From an uncultured Parabacteroides sp. (GTDB lineage: Bacteria; Bacteroidota; Bacteroidia; Bacteroidales; Tannerellaceae), in NCBI RefSeq assembly GCF_905196875.1, contig NZ_CAJJWO010000020.1, positions 1-64,000 of the forward strand: a DNA stretch of 64,000 bases. Direction: 5' to 3'. Every line of letters begins with the position of its first letter. The stretch's first letter is position 1. Below the pieces are notes generated by a model that saw only the letters and a list, made by a program, of their open reading frames with translations, had not been told where the DNA came from and ran no database searches. This document shows, one piece after another, positions 34,972 to 44,130 of the stretch. The translations under genes were made by a program, and so were the position numbers.

Positions 34972-35640
34972 ATGAAAACTCTATGTTGTTTAATGTTTCT
35001 TTTTTGTTTGAGTACATTATCGGTATTAGCCCAGGTAGAACAAGCTCCTCCTGGAAATACAAGTATGAATGAACAGGATACACTTGCTGAAAATAAGGAA
35101 CGTTATTGGACTGTTTCTTTGTCCGGAGGTGCTACCTTGTATCAGGCGGAATGGGATCGTGATATGAAGAAGGTGGATTATATTACTCCTTATGGAAAAT
35201 TATCTGTTGCCCGTTGGTTTTCTCCTGTGTGGGGGCTTCGTTTGCAGTTGGATGGAGGTAAGTTTAAAAACGGTGCCGTAAAACTTAGAGAAGCCGGTTC
35301 CGGAGGTAAGTTTTATTTTGCCGATGGATATGTTGAGTTTATAACGAATGTTCTGAATTGGGGCAAGGAGAAAAATTCAAATCGCCCGGTATCTGCGTAT
35401 TTATATACAGGAATAGGAGGTGCCTGGACACCTGCGCGAAACGATTATTCCGCACAGTTTTCACCAGCATTTATACTTGGAGGACAGATCAACTTCCGTC
35501 TAAACGATATTTGGAGTGTCGCTGTAGAATGGGATGGTACGATCGTAAAAGATAAATTCAACAGTCATCTTGGTGGGCGTAAATGTGAAGGCTATATGGG
35601 GGTGACTGCAGGTTTGGTCTATCGTTTTTCACAAAAATAA
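34972..35640 (+). CDS. outer-membrane beta-barrel protein
   Basis: The 222-residue product has a signal peptide (LSTLSVLAQ) and alternating strands ending in VTAGLVYRFSQK, whose terminal aromatic residue pattern is typical of porin-like barrels. A TTG at 34966 extends the frame by two codons, but the ATG at 34972 is the natural start. It may help export or anchor the polysaccharide; its position directly after wza-wzc suggests this, while the sequence alone gives only the fold. Confidence 0.75.
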   Translation: MKTLCCLMFLFCLSTLSVLAQVEQAPPGNTSMNEQDTLAENKERYWTVSLSGGATLYQAEWDRDMKKVDYITPYGKLSVARWFSPVWGLRLQLDGGKFKNGAVKLREAGSGGKFYFADGYVEFITNVLNWGKEKNSNRPVSAYLYTGIGGAWTPARNDYSAQFSPAFILGGQINFRLNDIWSVAVEWDGTIVKDKFNSHLGGRKCEGYMGVTAGLVYRFSQK

Positions 35641-35644
35641 TCGG

Positions 35645-36421
35645 ATGAAAGTAAAAACATATCTTATTAATCAAAAAGAATCTGTCGATCGCAGGAATAC
35701 CATGTTGGCCGAGTTGATAAAGTATCCATGCATGGATGTAGAAATAGTGGAAGGCATAAATGGTAAAAGATTATCCCCTGAATACGTAAAGACTAATTTT
35801 GATGTTTTAAAGTTCGTTTACCGGAATAGACGCACTCCGAAACGTGGTGAAATTGGTTGTATATTAAGTCATCGGGAGTGTTATAAAAGATTGTTGGATT
35901 CTGATGAAGATTATGCGTTGATATTGGAAGATGATATCGTCTTTTTTTATCCCGAAAAAGTAGAGCTCTTAATTAGAGAGACGACAGGAAAATTGAAAAA
36001 AAACTCTCCTCACGTCATCTCTTTTGCAACACATAATATCTATTATACCGGAAAGGTTTATGATATTGATGATTTTTCTTTTCATAAACTCTGGGATGCT
36101 TATGGTGCCTGTGCTTATCTGATCAATAGAAAGGCTGCGGAGAAATTATTGAAAATCTCGCGCTATTCTATTGTTGCCGATGATTTTACTTTTATGAAAA
36201 AGATAGGAATATTAATAGAAGGCATCTATCCTACATTTATTACAGGATTATCGAATATCGATATGCCGACAGAAATACAGACAGATCATACTGATTTTAT
36301 TCGCTTATGGGATTTGCCGTTGTGGTATCAGTTTAAGCATTGTTGGGCAAGACTTTATTGTAAACTGTTGTTGTCAGTAAAAATCTTTTCTTATAGGGAG
36401 TATTCGGAAGGTTCTAATTAA
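35645..36421 (+). CDS. glycosyltransferase family 25
   Basis: The 258-residue enzyme shows GT25 hallmarks: TYLINQKESVDRRNTM at the N-terminus, PKRGEIGCILSHRECYKRLL and YALILEDDIVF with the acidic metal-binding site (about residues 91-101), then a DAYGACAYLINRKAAEKLL region. GT25 members are usually galactosyltransferases of lipooligosaccharide or capsule. It follows the barrel protein by five bases. Confidence 0.88.
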   Translation: MKVKTYLINQKESVDRRNTMLAELIKYPCMDVEIVEGINGKRLSPEYVKTNFDVLKFVYRNRRTPKRGEIGCILSHRECYKRLLDSDEDYALILEDDIVFFYPEKVELLIRETTGKLKKNSPHVISFATHNIYYTGKVYDIDDFSFHKLWDAYGACAYLINRKAAEKLLKISRYSIVADDFTFMKKIGILIEGIYPTFITGLSNIDMPTEIQTDHTDFIRLWDLPLWYQFKHCWARLYCKLLLSVKIFSYREYSEGSN

Positions 36422-36455
36422 TTCCGGAGTTTATCTTAATTAAATATTAATTCAA

Positions 36456-39089
36456 ATGAACAAATTATATCTGACCTTATTGATTGTAACCTTCTGTGTT
36501 ACAGATTTATTTGCAGAATCAATAAAAAGTAAAGGAAGTGATTCGCCAATTTTTACTGTTGCTATAATTTCCGACCTTCATAACCAGCAAGAGCTTATCA
36601 GTGGGAATGTTGAGAATGTGCGTTTGCGGGGAACCGTTATTAATACGATAGAAAAAATCAAGAACGAAGAGAATATAGACTTGCTTGTTATGAATGGCGA
36701 TTATACCAGTGATGCATCCATATCGGAAGAAAACTGGAAAAGAGTTCGAGAATTGATGCATACTGCATCTTTAGGGGCTTTTCAGGACAATGCAAAGAAC
36801 AAGCCGGTAATTTATATTAATGGAAATCATGATTATGAAGTCGGGAAAGATGTTTGGCAGGGAGAGGGTTCGGCTAGCTTCAATGCAGGTGATTATTATT
36901 CATTTCCGATGAAAACCAATGTTGGCGAATTGAGTGAAAACGATTGTTTTTATGAAAAGACCGCAGATGAGAAATATGATCTATTAGCAGCATTTCATTA
37001 TATAATTAATGGTTTCGATTTTGTCTGTCTAAATACAGGTAAGTTTTCATATAAGAGTGCCGTAGATTACCAGTATTCGATAGAATCGGTAACATGGTGT
37101 AAGAATAAGCTGGAGGAGATTTGCAAGGATGATCCGAATAAAACGGTATTTTTTATGGCTCATTTCCCTTTTCCCGATTCCAAAAGTATTCACAGTTATG
37201 GCAATAAAGGGTTGAAGCCTGTAGAATCAACCGCTTTGTTGAAATCGACTCTTGCTAAATATAAGAATCTGATTTACATTTACGGACATGACCATGGGGG
37301 AGATAATGCATATATACGGACAGAAACAGCCCAGCGGGTCACTGAATATGATTCGAACGGTAACTGGTATGTAGAAGCCGGTCAGAATGAATCGGGTACT
37401 TTATTTTGCATTAAAGATATATGTGATAAATATTTAGGTTATGGTGATTATAATCTTAATCTGCTGGAGAATGAAAATATATGTACCATTTCTTCCTCTT
37501 CCGTAAATGGTCTGTTTAATATAAAAGTAAATGATGGAGTTAATCCTAATCTCTATTTTAGTGCAGGATCTAAGACTTTTTCAGTTAATCGTGAGGCAAA
37601 AGATTTATTCTTGTATGAAATCGTTTCTACTGATAACGGAGAGTCGAAAGCTATGCAAGTATCTTCTGTCGAAGATGGAAAACAATACCTGATCGTTTTT
37701 AAAGACAATGAAGATTATTATGCTCTGACAAATGAGACTAATGGAATAAGCGGAGCCGACCATCGTTTGAAATCTGTTAGCCTATCGGTTAATGGAGTGG
37801 AAGCTACTTATTCCGATATAAATCCGGACGATGATTATTCAGCTATCTGGTCGGTAAGTAGTAAGGAACACGGAATTAAAAGTTTTTGTTCTTCATTCGC
37901 GGGATCGATGCGCTATTATGGCAGTTCGATCGATGATTATGCTAGTATTCGCGATTCCCGTCTCATTCAAGCTCTGCTGATATATGTCTACACAGATCGT
38001 GTCGTTTTACAAATGAAGAACTATGGCGAATCAGGTCTGTTAAATGGAATCTCAATTGCAGCGGTACCGACTCCGTTTATAAGTGAACGGACAGTAAGTA
38101 ATACAGGAATCAAATATGAGTTCTACATTGCATCGGAGAATGAGGGAGAGGGAACAGTGATAAGTTCTCATGAAACCGGATACTTAAAAGAAAATACCGA
38201 TATAACTGTAACGGCTAAGGCCAAAGATGGATTTATATTTGAAAAATGGACGGACAACCAGGGAAATTTACTATCGACGGAAAACCCGTATACATTCAGC
38301 TTGACTGGTGATACGGCTCTCTATGCCAAATTTAAGAAAGTCGAAATCCCGCAATCTGTTTATTATGATTTTGTACTCATTCCCCCGACCGAAATAGTTG
38401 GTTCGGTAAGTAGTCTACCAGGCCCGGGACGTTTGGAAGAACGGACCAAGATCTCTCTAACTGCGACTCCCAATAGTGGATTTGTTTTTGAAAAATGGGT
38501 TAATGGAAACAACATGACTCTTTCAATGCAGAATCCGTATAGGTTCAGTTTGACCAGAGATATGATTATCTATGCTGTATTTAAAGAAAATCAGAATCCC
38601 GGGCCTGTTTATTATGATTTTACCGTTATTCCTCCGACAGAAGCCGTCGGTTCGGTAATTAGCGAACCGAGAGCGGGACGTTTGGCTGAACGAACGGCAA
38701 TAACTGTAACGGCTATCCCTAAAGACGGATTTGTTTTTGAGAAGTGGACAAATGGATCAAATATACTCCTTTCAACTGAAAATCCGTATATATTTAATTT
38801 GGATGAAACGAATACGGTCGTTTACGCCAACTTCAAAAGTTCGGAAATAGGTACAGATGTGGAGGATATCCGTGTGGAATTTCCGACAGTATATGTCAGG
38901 GATCATATACTTTATGTCGAGAATATTTGTGCCGGATCGAAAATTATCGTCACGGATCTTACCGGACGTATTGTCAGTATGAATGAATCGAAAGATGGTT
39001 ATATCCGTATACCTTTAACGGAAAAACAAATATATATTGTAAAGGTCACTTATCTGAAGTCTGACTCGATTTTTAAAGTAATCGGATAA
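36456..39089 (+). CDS. secreted metallophosphoesterase with three InlB-type repeats and a sorting-like tail
   Basis: The 877-residue protein has a signal peptide, then a calcineurin-like phosphoesterase domain (about residues 28-310) with the full metal set: ISDLHN, MNGDYTSD, NGNHDYE, MAHFPFPD and GHDHGGD. A central part (about 320-540) is unassigned. Three tandem repeats of about 80 residues follow (about 550-797), each with FEKW and TENPY-like motifs resembling divergent InlB B-repeats. The last 80 residues (VTDLTGRIV ... YIVKVTYLKSDSIFKVIG) look like a type IX secretion C-terminal domain. It is translated within the polysaccharide operon, where a large cell-surface phosphoesterase is unexpected. 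The substrate is unknown. Confidence 0.85.
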   Translation: MNKLYLTLLIVTFCVTDLFAESIKSKGSDSPIFTVAIISDLHNQQELISGNVENVRLRGTVINTIEKIKNEENIDLLVMNGDYTSDASISEENWKRVRELMHTASLGAFQDNAKNKPVIYINGNHDYEVGKDVWQGEGSASFNAGDYYSFPMKTNVGELSENDCFYEKTADEKYDLLAAFHYIINGFDFVCLNTGKFSYKSAVDYQYSIESVTWCKNKLEEICKDDPNKTVFFMAHFPFPDSKSIHSYGNKGLKPVESTALLKSTLAKYKNLIYIYGHDHGGDNAYIRTETAQRVTEYDSNGNWYVEAGQNESGTLFCIKDICDKYLGYGDYNLNLLENENICTISSSSVNGLFNIKVNDGVNPNLYFSAGSKTFSVNREAKDLFLYEIVSTDNGESKAMQVSSVEDGKQYLIVFKDNEDYYALTNETNGISGADHRLKSVSLSVNGVEATYSDINPDDDYSAIWSVSSKEHGIKSFCSSFAGSMRYYGSSIDDYASIRDSRLIQALLIYVYTDRVVLQMKNYGESGLLNGISIAAVPTPFISERTVSNTGIKYEFYIASENEGEGTVISSHETGYLKENTDITVTAKAKDGFIFEKWTDNQGNLLSTENPYTFSLTGDTALYAKFKKVEIPQSVYYDFVLIPPTEIVGSVSSLPGPGRLEERTKISLTATPNSGFVFEKWVNGNNMTLSMQNPYRFSLTRDMIIYAVFKENQNPGPVYYDFTVIPPTEAVGSVISEPRAGRLAERTAITVTAIPKDGFVFEKWTNGSNILLSTENPYIFNLDETNTVVYANFKSSEIGTDVEDIRVEFPTVYVRDHILYVENICAGSKIIVTDLTGRIVSMNESKDGYIRIPLTEKQIYIVKVTYLKSDSIFKVIG

Positions 39090-39107
39090 AATACTTTCTA
39101 TTGACTT

Positions 39108-40325
39108 ATGAACTTCATGAAGAGCTCATTTTTCTCGGGAAAGAAGAAAGGGACAGATACCGGCATGCCTTTGGGAGAACGGAAACGGGTTGTCATTGTA
39201 AATAAATACGGTGCGCGGCACCCGTCTGCAACCGGCTATCCGGTGAGGAGGTTAGCGGATTATTTGTTTGCTGAAGGTGTCGATATAGTAGTTGTATCCA
39301 TTCATGTCGACTATAAGGGTAAGATGCCTGGCAAAGACGATGTTTTGCCTTATCGTACGATCGAGCTTCGGAGATTGTATAACGGAACGAATAAGCCGCT
39401 TCGTTTAGTCGTAAACCTAATCGACGGTTTCCGGCTGATGCTACGTTCCATGCTTTTATCGCGCCATGATCTGAAGATTGTGATGACTGATCCTTCTTTG
39501 TTGAATGCCTGGGCGATTTTGCTGCGTCCGCTCTACCGTAGTCGGTTAGTATTCTGGACAATGGATTTATATCCGGAAGCTTTTGCTTCGGCAGGGCTGG
39601 TCGCTAAGAATAATTGGATGTATCGCTTATTATTGACTTTTGTTTATAGTCGTATTCCCGACTTTCTGATTGCTTTGGGTAAACAACAGTACCAATATCT
39701 GTGCAGACAGTACGGATGCGATTCTATCCCACATATTATTCTTCCCTGTGGAATTTACGAAAACGGACCTTCGGAAATTCCTTCCTGGCGTATGGAAAAT
39801 GAGGATAAGATAATCTTTTGCTATGCCGGGAATATAGGGGAAGCTCATAATGCAGCTTTCCTGTTAGAGTTGATAGCTCAACTGGATTTAGAAAAACATT
39901 TGATTTTACTTCGTTTATATGGTTGTAAAGCTGATTCCGTACTGGATACTGTGCGTAATAAAGAAGGCATTCTTATCCTTGATTATTTACCGCAGGACGA
40001 AATGCAGTATGTGGATGTGAATGTGGCGTCTTTACTCTCTGCCTGGAACCATGTATGTGTTCCATCGAAAGTGGTCAGTGCGATCTGTGCCGGTACGCCG
40101 GTTTTATATAATGCCAATGAAGAATCGGAAGGAGCCTGTATGTTTCCGGAGGCGGTCTGGTTGATTCCGGATGGAAATAATATGTCGGTATCCATCCGGC
40201 AGTTTTTAAATCGGCTGCCTGAAGAAACGATTCATGAAAAGAAAGTAGCAGCCAGGATGTATGCTGCTGAATTGATAAGGCAAGAGTCTGAAAATCAATT
40301 ACACCTATTACAATTAATAAAATGA
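39108..40325 (+). CDS. glycosyltransferase, WbuB-like GT4
   Basis: The 405-residue protein begins with a basic leader, then VVIVNKYGARHPSATGYPVRRLADYL, the N-terminal strand and loop of WbuB-type GT-B transferases (fucosamine transferases among the characterised ones). The donor half includes IIFCYAGNIGEAHNAAFLLELIAQL and the late KVVSAICAGTPVLYNAN. The first ATG at 39108 is used. Donor identity is not certain. It overlaps the next gene by four bases (ATGA), so the two are translationally coupled. Confidence 0.85.
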   Translation: MNFMKSSFFSGKKKGTDTGMPLGERKRVVIVNKYGARHPSATGYPVRRLADYLFAEGVDIVVVSIHVDYKGKMPGKDDVLPYRTIELRRLYNGTNKPLRLVVNLIDGFRLMLRSMLLSRHDLKIVMTDPSLLNAWAILLRPLYRSRLVFWTMDLYPEAFASAGLVAKNNWMYRLLLTFVYSRIPDFLIALGKQQYQYLCRQYGCDSIPHIILPCGIYENGPSEIPSWRMENEDKIIFCYAGNIGEAHNAAFLLELIAQLDLEKHLILLRLYGCKADSVLDTVRNKEGILILDYLPQDEMQYVDVNVASLLSAWNHVCVPSKVVSAICAGTPVLYNANEESEGACMFPEAVWLIPDGNNMSVSIRQFLNRLPEETIHEKKVAARMYAAELIRQESENQLHLLQLIK

Positions 40326-41281
40326 GGAACAGAGAAGTAAGATTACTGTCGGTTTTTGGGGCCATAGTGTTCTGTGTATCCCTTGCCGTAGGAGAGATAT
40401 ATCTTCGGGAAGTATGGGGCTTTTGCGATTCGGTTTTAATGCAGGCTGATCCCGATTTTGAATATATAGCACAACCTGACCAGGTACGTAGCCGCTTTAA
40501 GAAACGTATCGTATATAATAACTACTCTCAACGGAGTGCTCCGGTAGATTCTACGGCATTCATTATCCTGGGGTTGGGCGATTCGGTAATAAACGGGGGG
40601 ACGCTGACGGATCATGATAGTTTGGCAACAACACTATTGAGCCAGAATTTAAAAATAGACAATTCTTCGGTTCAGGTATTGAATATCTCAGCGGGAAGTT
40701 GGGGCCCCGATAATTGTATGGCTTATCTGGAACGTTACGGGACGTTTGGCGCTTCAATAGCTTTTTTGATTTGTAGTTCTCATGATGTAAGTGACATAAT
40801 GGATTTTAAGACCGTTGTGGATGTTCGTTCCTCTATTTCATCTGAACAGTATTGTTCGGCCTGGATTGAACTGTTCGATCGTTACATGTGGTCACGGTTA
40901 AAAGATAATATCATAGTTTTTCTTTATCATCAAAAGGTTAAAAGAATATCCGAAATTCATAAGTCGGGTATAGGATTTAATCCAGGGTTTGAGAAGCTGG
41001 CTACTTATTTTAAAGAACGGAAAATCCCTTTTCTGATCTTGTTGCATGCCGAAGTAAGCGAGCAGAAACGAGGCTGCTATAATGAGGAAGGCGAAGCTAT
41101 TATTTCATTTTGTAAAGATCACGGAATTACGTTTAAAACAGATTTGGGCGTATTTACCGATTCTGATTATCGTGACAATATTCATTTGAATGAAGCGGGA
41201 CAACATCATTTATATGAAGTGATGAAAGATTATCTGCTGGCAGTGGCTGATACTGCTTCTTATAGCAAGGTTTATTTTTGA
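40322..41281 (+). CDS. SGNH/GDSL-like hydrolase, membrane-anchored
   Basis: The 319-residue protein has an N-terminal hydrophobic anchor and an SGNH fold. Block I is ILGLGDSVINGG (Ser in GDS, about residue 87), block III is in NISAGSWGPDN, and block V is DNIHLNEAG with the catalytic Asp-x-x-His. These enzymes add or remove O-acyl groups of sugars. With the WcaF-like gene next to it, it may edit acetylation of the exported polymer. The AlgX/DltD group is a possible comparison. Overlapping stop and start show coupling to the upstream transferase gene. Confidence 0.82.
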   Translation: MRNREVRLLSVFGAIVFCVSLAVGEIYLREVWGFCDSVLMQADPDFEYIAQPDQVRSRFKKRIVYNNYSQRSAPVDSTAFIILGLGDSVINGGTLTDHDSLATTLLSQNLKIDNSSVQVLNISAGSWGPDNCMAYLERYGTFGASIAFLICSSHDVSDIMDFKTVVDVRSSISSEQYCSAWIELFDRYMWSRLKDNIIVFLYHQKVKRISEIHKSGIGFNPGFEKLATYFKERKIPFLILLHAEVSEQKRGCYNEEGEAIISFCKDHGITFKTDLGVFTDSDYRDNIHLNEAGQHHLYEVMKDYLLAVADTASYSKVYF

Positions 41282-41303
41282 ATGCCAGTATATTAAAAGA
41301 GAA

Positions 41304-41912
41304 ATGGAGATAATTATGAAGCCTGATACCGATTGTGATAAAGAAATTAAAATCGATTTATCGCTGTATAGAAACAAGTTGGGGGTAAGAAATAAAATTG
41401 GCCGTGCTGTCTGGAACATGGTTTATTTAGTGGCTTTCCGACCGTTCGGTTTTACCTTTTTCAATTCCTGGCGCTTGTTTGTACTTCGTTGTTTCGGAGC
41501 CCGGCTGCATCCTAAAGCACATGTCTATTCTTCGGCAAAGATCTGGGCACCATGGAATCTGGAAATGGGAGCCTATTCTTGCCTGGCATCGCATGTGGAT
41601 TGCTATAATACGGCCTTGGTAAAGATAGGAGCGCATTCGACTGTTTCTCAAAAGAGCTATCTATGTACTTCATCCCATAATGTGACCGATACTTCCCATT
41701 CGTTGATCACCGCTCCGGTTCTGATAGAAGATCAGGTATGGGTAGCTGCGGACTCGTTTGTCGGTATGGGGGTGACGATCGGGCAGGGAGCGGTAGTGGG
41801 TGCTCGTGCCTGTGTGTTTAAAGATGTAGCTTGCTGGACGATTGTCGGAGGAAATCCAGCAAGGGTATTAAAAAAACGAATTATAGAAACAGGTTCGGTT
41901 TGTATAGAATAA
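41304..41912 (+). CDS. wcaF: WcaF-like acetyltransferase
   Basis: The 202-residue hexapeptide acyltransferase resembles WcaF of colanic acid biosynthesis: LSLYRNKLGVRNKIGRAVWN at the front, FRPFGFTFFNSWRLFVLR, then the beta-helix with PWNLEMGAYSCL, CTSSHNVTD (catalytic His), VLIEDQVWVAADSFVGMG and WTIVGGNPARVLKKR. It would O-acetylate a sugar of the repeat unit. It starts at 41304 or at the ATG four codons on. Confidence 0.88.
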   Translation: MEIIMKPDTDCDKEIKIDLSLYRNKLGVRNKIGRAVWNMVYLVAFRPFGFTFFNSWRLFVLRCFGARLHPKAHVYSSAKIWAPWNLEMGAYSCLASHVDCYNTALVKIGAHSTVSQKSYLCTSSHNVTDTSHSLITAPVLIEDQVWVAADSFVGMGVTIGQGAVVGARACVFKDVACWTIVGGNPARVLKKRIIETGSVCIE

Positions 41913-41940
41913 TTGTTATTGAAATCCGATTTTTGCGACT

Positions 41941-43131
41941 ATGAATATTTTGTTTTATTATAGCTATCCGATAAATCCGGAGAATGGAGGAACTGAACGT
42001 GTTACGGATTCGGTGGCCAGTTACTTGAAATCTCGCGGATATATTGTTTATTACTTGATCCGTGAAAGACCGGAAGGACCGCCGGTAAATACTGGTATTC
42101 AGACTTATTATTTACCCGATCCCACCCGAAATGACTCTCAGGCAAATATACTGTATCTGGATCAGTTATTAGAGCGATTGCGTATTGATATACTGATGAA
42201 TCAGGGTGGTTGGAATGATGAGATGTATTTATGTAACCACAAAGTATTAAAAGCGGATGTAAAGATTATTTCTTCTATCCATTTTTCTGTCGATTCCGGT
42301 TTCAAATGTTTTAGAGAATTGCATAAGTCAGGGTATTCATGGAATAAGCCGCTTTTAAGCATAAAGACATTCTTTCTGTGTATACGGTTGCCATATTTGA
42401 AAAGGTGTATCTATAAACAAAAAATAGCAAGGATGAATTTTTCATATCGGCATACTGATGTTGTCGTCATGTTATCTCTGAAATATGTCAGAGAGTTTGA
42501 GGAGTTGATCGGGATTCCTCATTCGGACAAAATAGTAGCTATACCTAATCCTCTTACCTTTAATGGTGTAGAGGTGAGGAGTATGCAGCAGAAGGAAAAT
42601 TGCATATTGTTTGTCGGACGACTTTTTTATCAGGATAAAAGAGTAGATCGTTTATTGCGTGTTTGGCATAAAATACAGCATAAGCTTCCGAATTGGCGAT
42701 TAGAGCTGGTAGGAGACGGGAAAGAAAGAAGCGATTTGGAATGTCTGGCAAAAAGGCTGGAGCTTAGAAATGTTTTTTTTCATGGTTATCGATCTCCGTT
42801 GCCCTATTATGCCAAAGCTAAAATTCTCTCGCTGGTATCTAATTATGAGGGATTTAATATGTCTATATTGGAAGGTATGCAGAATGGATGTATCCCTGTC
42901 GTTTTTTCCAGTTATGCGGCTGTTACGGACGTGATAGCAGATGAAGAAAATGGCTTTTTGGTAGATCCTTTCGACCTGGATGCATATGCCGATAAATTAT
43001 ATAAGCTGGCTTCTACGCCTGCTCTGTTGGAGAAAATGCAACCATTTGCCGTCGAAACTGTCAGGAGGTACAGTATCGATAGAATCGGGCATAAATGGAC
43101 CGAATTATTTCAATCATTATCTAATAAATAG
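41941..43131 (+). CDS. glycosyltransferase family 4
   Basis: The 396-residue GT-B enzyme has the N-terminal NPENGGTERVTDSVASYL loop, the donor-domain start CILFVGRLFYQDKRVDRLLRVW, and E-x7-E in EGFNMSILEGMQNGCIPVV. It fits an alpha-retaining hexosyltransferase; the sugar is unknown. Confidence 0.88.
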   Translation: MNILFYYSYPINPENGGTERVTDSVASYLKSRGYIVYYLIRERPEGPPVNTGIQTYYLPDPTRNDSQANILYLDQLLERLRIDILMNQGGWNDEMYLCNHKVLKADVKIISSIHFSVDSGFKCFRELHKSGYSWNKPLLSIKTFFLCIRLPYLKRCIYKQKIARMNFSYRHTDVVVMLSLKYVREFEELIGIPHSDKIVAIPNPLTFNGVEVRSMQQKENCILFVGRLFYQDKRVDRLLRVWHKIQHKLPNWRLELVGDGKERSDLECLAKRLELRNVFFHGYRSPLPYYAKAKILSLVSNYEGFNMSILEGMQNGCIPVVFSSYAAVTDVIADEENGFLVDPFDLDAYADKLYKLASTPALLEKMQPFAVETVRRYSIDRIGHKWTELFQSLSNK

Positions 43132-43143
43132 TAAAACTTTTAC

Positions 43144-44121
43144 ATGGATATAAAAATATCGATTATTATTCCGGTATATAATGTTGCATCATATCTGGAA
43201 GACTGCCTGTTTTCGTGTATTAATCAAACATTCCGGGATATAGAAATTATTGTTGTAAATGATGGTGCTACGGATGAATCTCCTCAGATCATTGAAAAAT
43301 ATGCATCTGCGGATGAACGAATAGTAGTCGTAAATAAGAAAAATGAAGGATTGATCTATGCTCGGAAATCAGGATTGGATATTGCTAGGGGAGAATATGT
43401 TTTTCATTTGGATGGCGATGATTACCTTGAAAACGATGCTATGGAACTCCTCTACAAGGAGGCGCTAAAAAGAAATTCAGATTGCGTGATGGCAGGCTTT
43501 TTCCGGATACAGGGTGATAAAAAGCAGGAATATCGTTGGGATAGACAAATGGAAAGTTTGTCTAAACAGAAATTACTGGCTTTCATAATCGATATGGGGA
43601 TATGGCCGATTTGGGGTAAGTTGATACGAAAATCATTGTTTGACGGAGTTGTTTACAGGAATATTTTTATTGGCGAAGATCTTTATTTCAATATGCAGAT
43701 CGTTTTGCAAATGAAGGATTTCGTAATACTGGATAATTGTTTGTATAATTATGTCTGGAATAAAAATTCTGTAACAGGGAAAATAGATGAGAAGACTTTC
43801 TATTTGCGTATAGAGATGCAAGAAGCAATATGGTCTCTTCTCGATCTATATCCTTATGAGCAGCGAATAAGAAAGCAAATATATGGTTTGTTTCTCCCAG
43901 ATTTGCTAGAAGCCATAAAGGATAATACCGACAGCACGGAAATAAAAAGGGTTTTGAGGTTTTATTACTGGAGTAACGAAGAAGTCAGAGCTATTTTATG
44001 GAAAGATAAAAAGCTCTTTTATTTTTTATGCGGAGGATATATATGTGCTCCTTATCTGACGAGTATTGTAGCCAGGTTCGGCTATAAAATAAAGGCATTG
44101 ATAAGGACTATTAATAAATGA
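43144..44121 (+). CDS. glycosyltransferase family 2
   Basis: The 325-residue GT-A enzyme starts with ISIIIPVYNVASYLEDCL, followed by EIIVVNDGATDESPQII and the metal-binding YVFHLDGDDYLE (about residues 91-102). It is typical of bacterial inverting transferases for Glc, Gal or GlcNAc. A C-terminal hydrophobic stretch may touch the membrane. Confidence 0.9.
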   Translation: MDIKISIIIPVYNVASYLEDCLFSCINQTFRDIEIIVVNDGATDESPQIIEKYASADERIVVVNKKNEGLIYARKSGLDIARGEYVFHLDGDDYLENDAMELLYKEALKRNSDCVMAGFFRIQGDKKQEYRWDRQMESLSKQKLLAFIIDMGIWPIWGKLIRKSLFDGVVYRNIFIGEDLYFNMQIVLQMKDFVILDNCLYNYVWNKNSVTGKIDEKTFYLRIEMQEAIWSLLDLYPYEQRIRKQIYGLFLPDLLEAIKDNTDSTEIKRVLRFYYWSNEEVRAILWKDKKLFYFLCGGYICAPYLTSIVARFGYKIKALIRTINK

Positions 44122-44130
44122 TATGAACTT

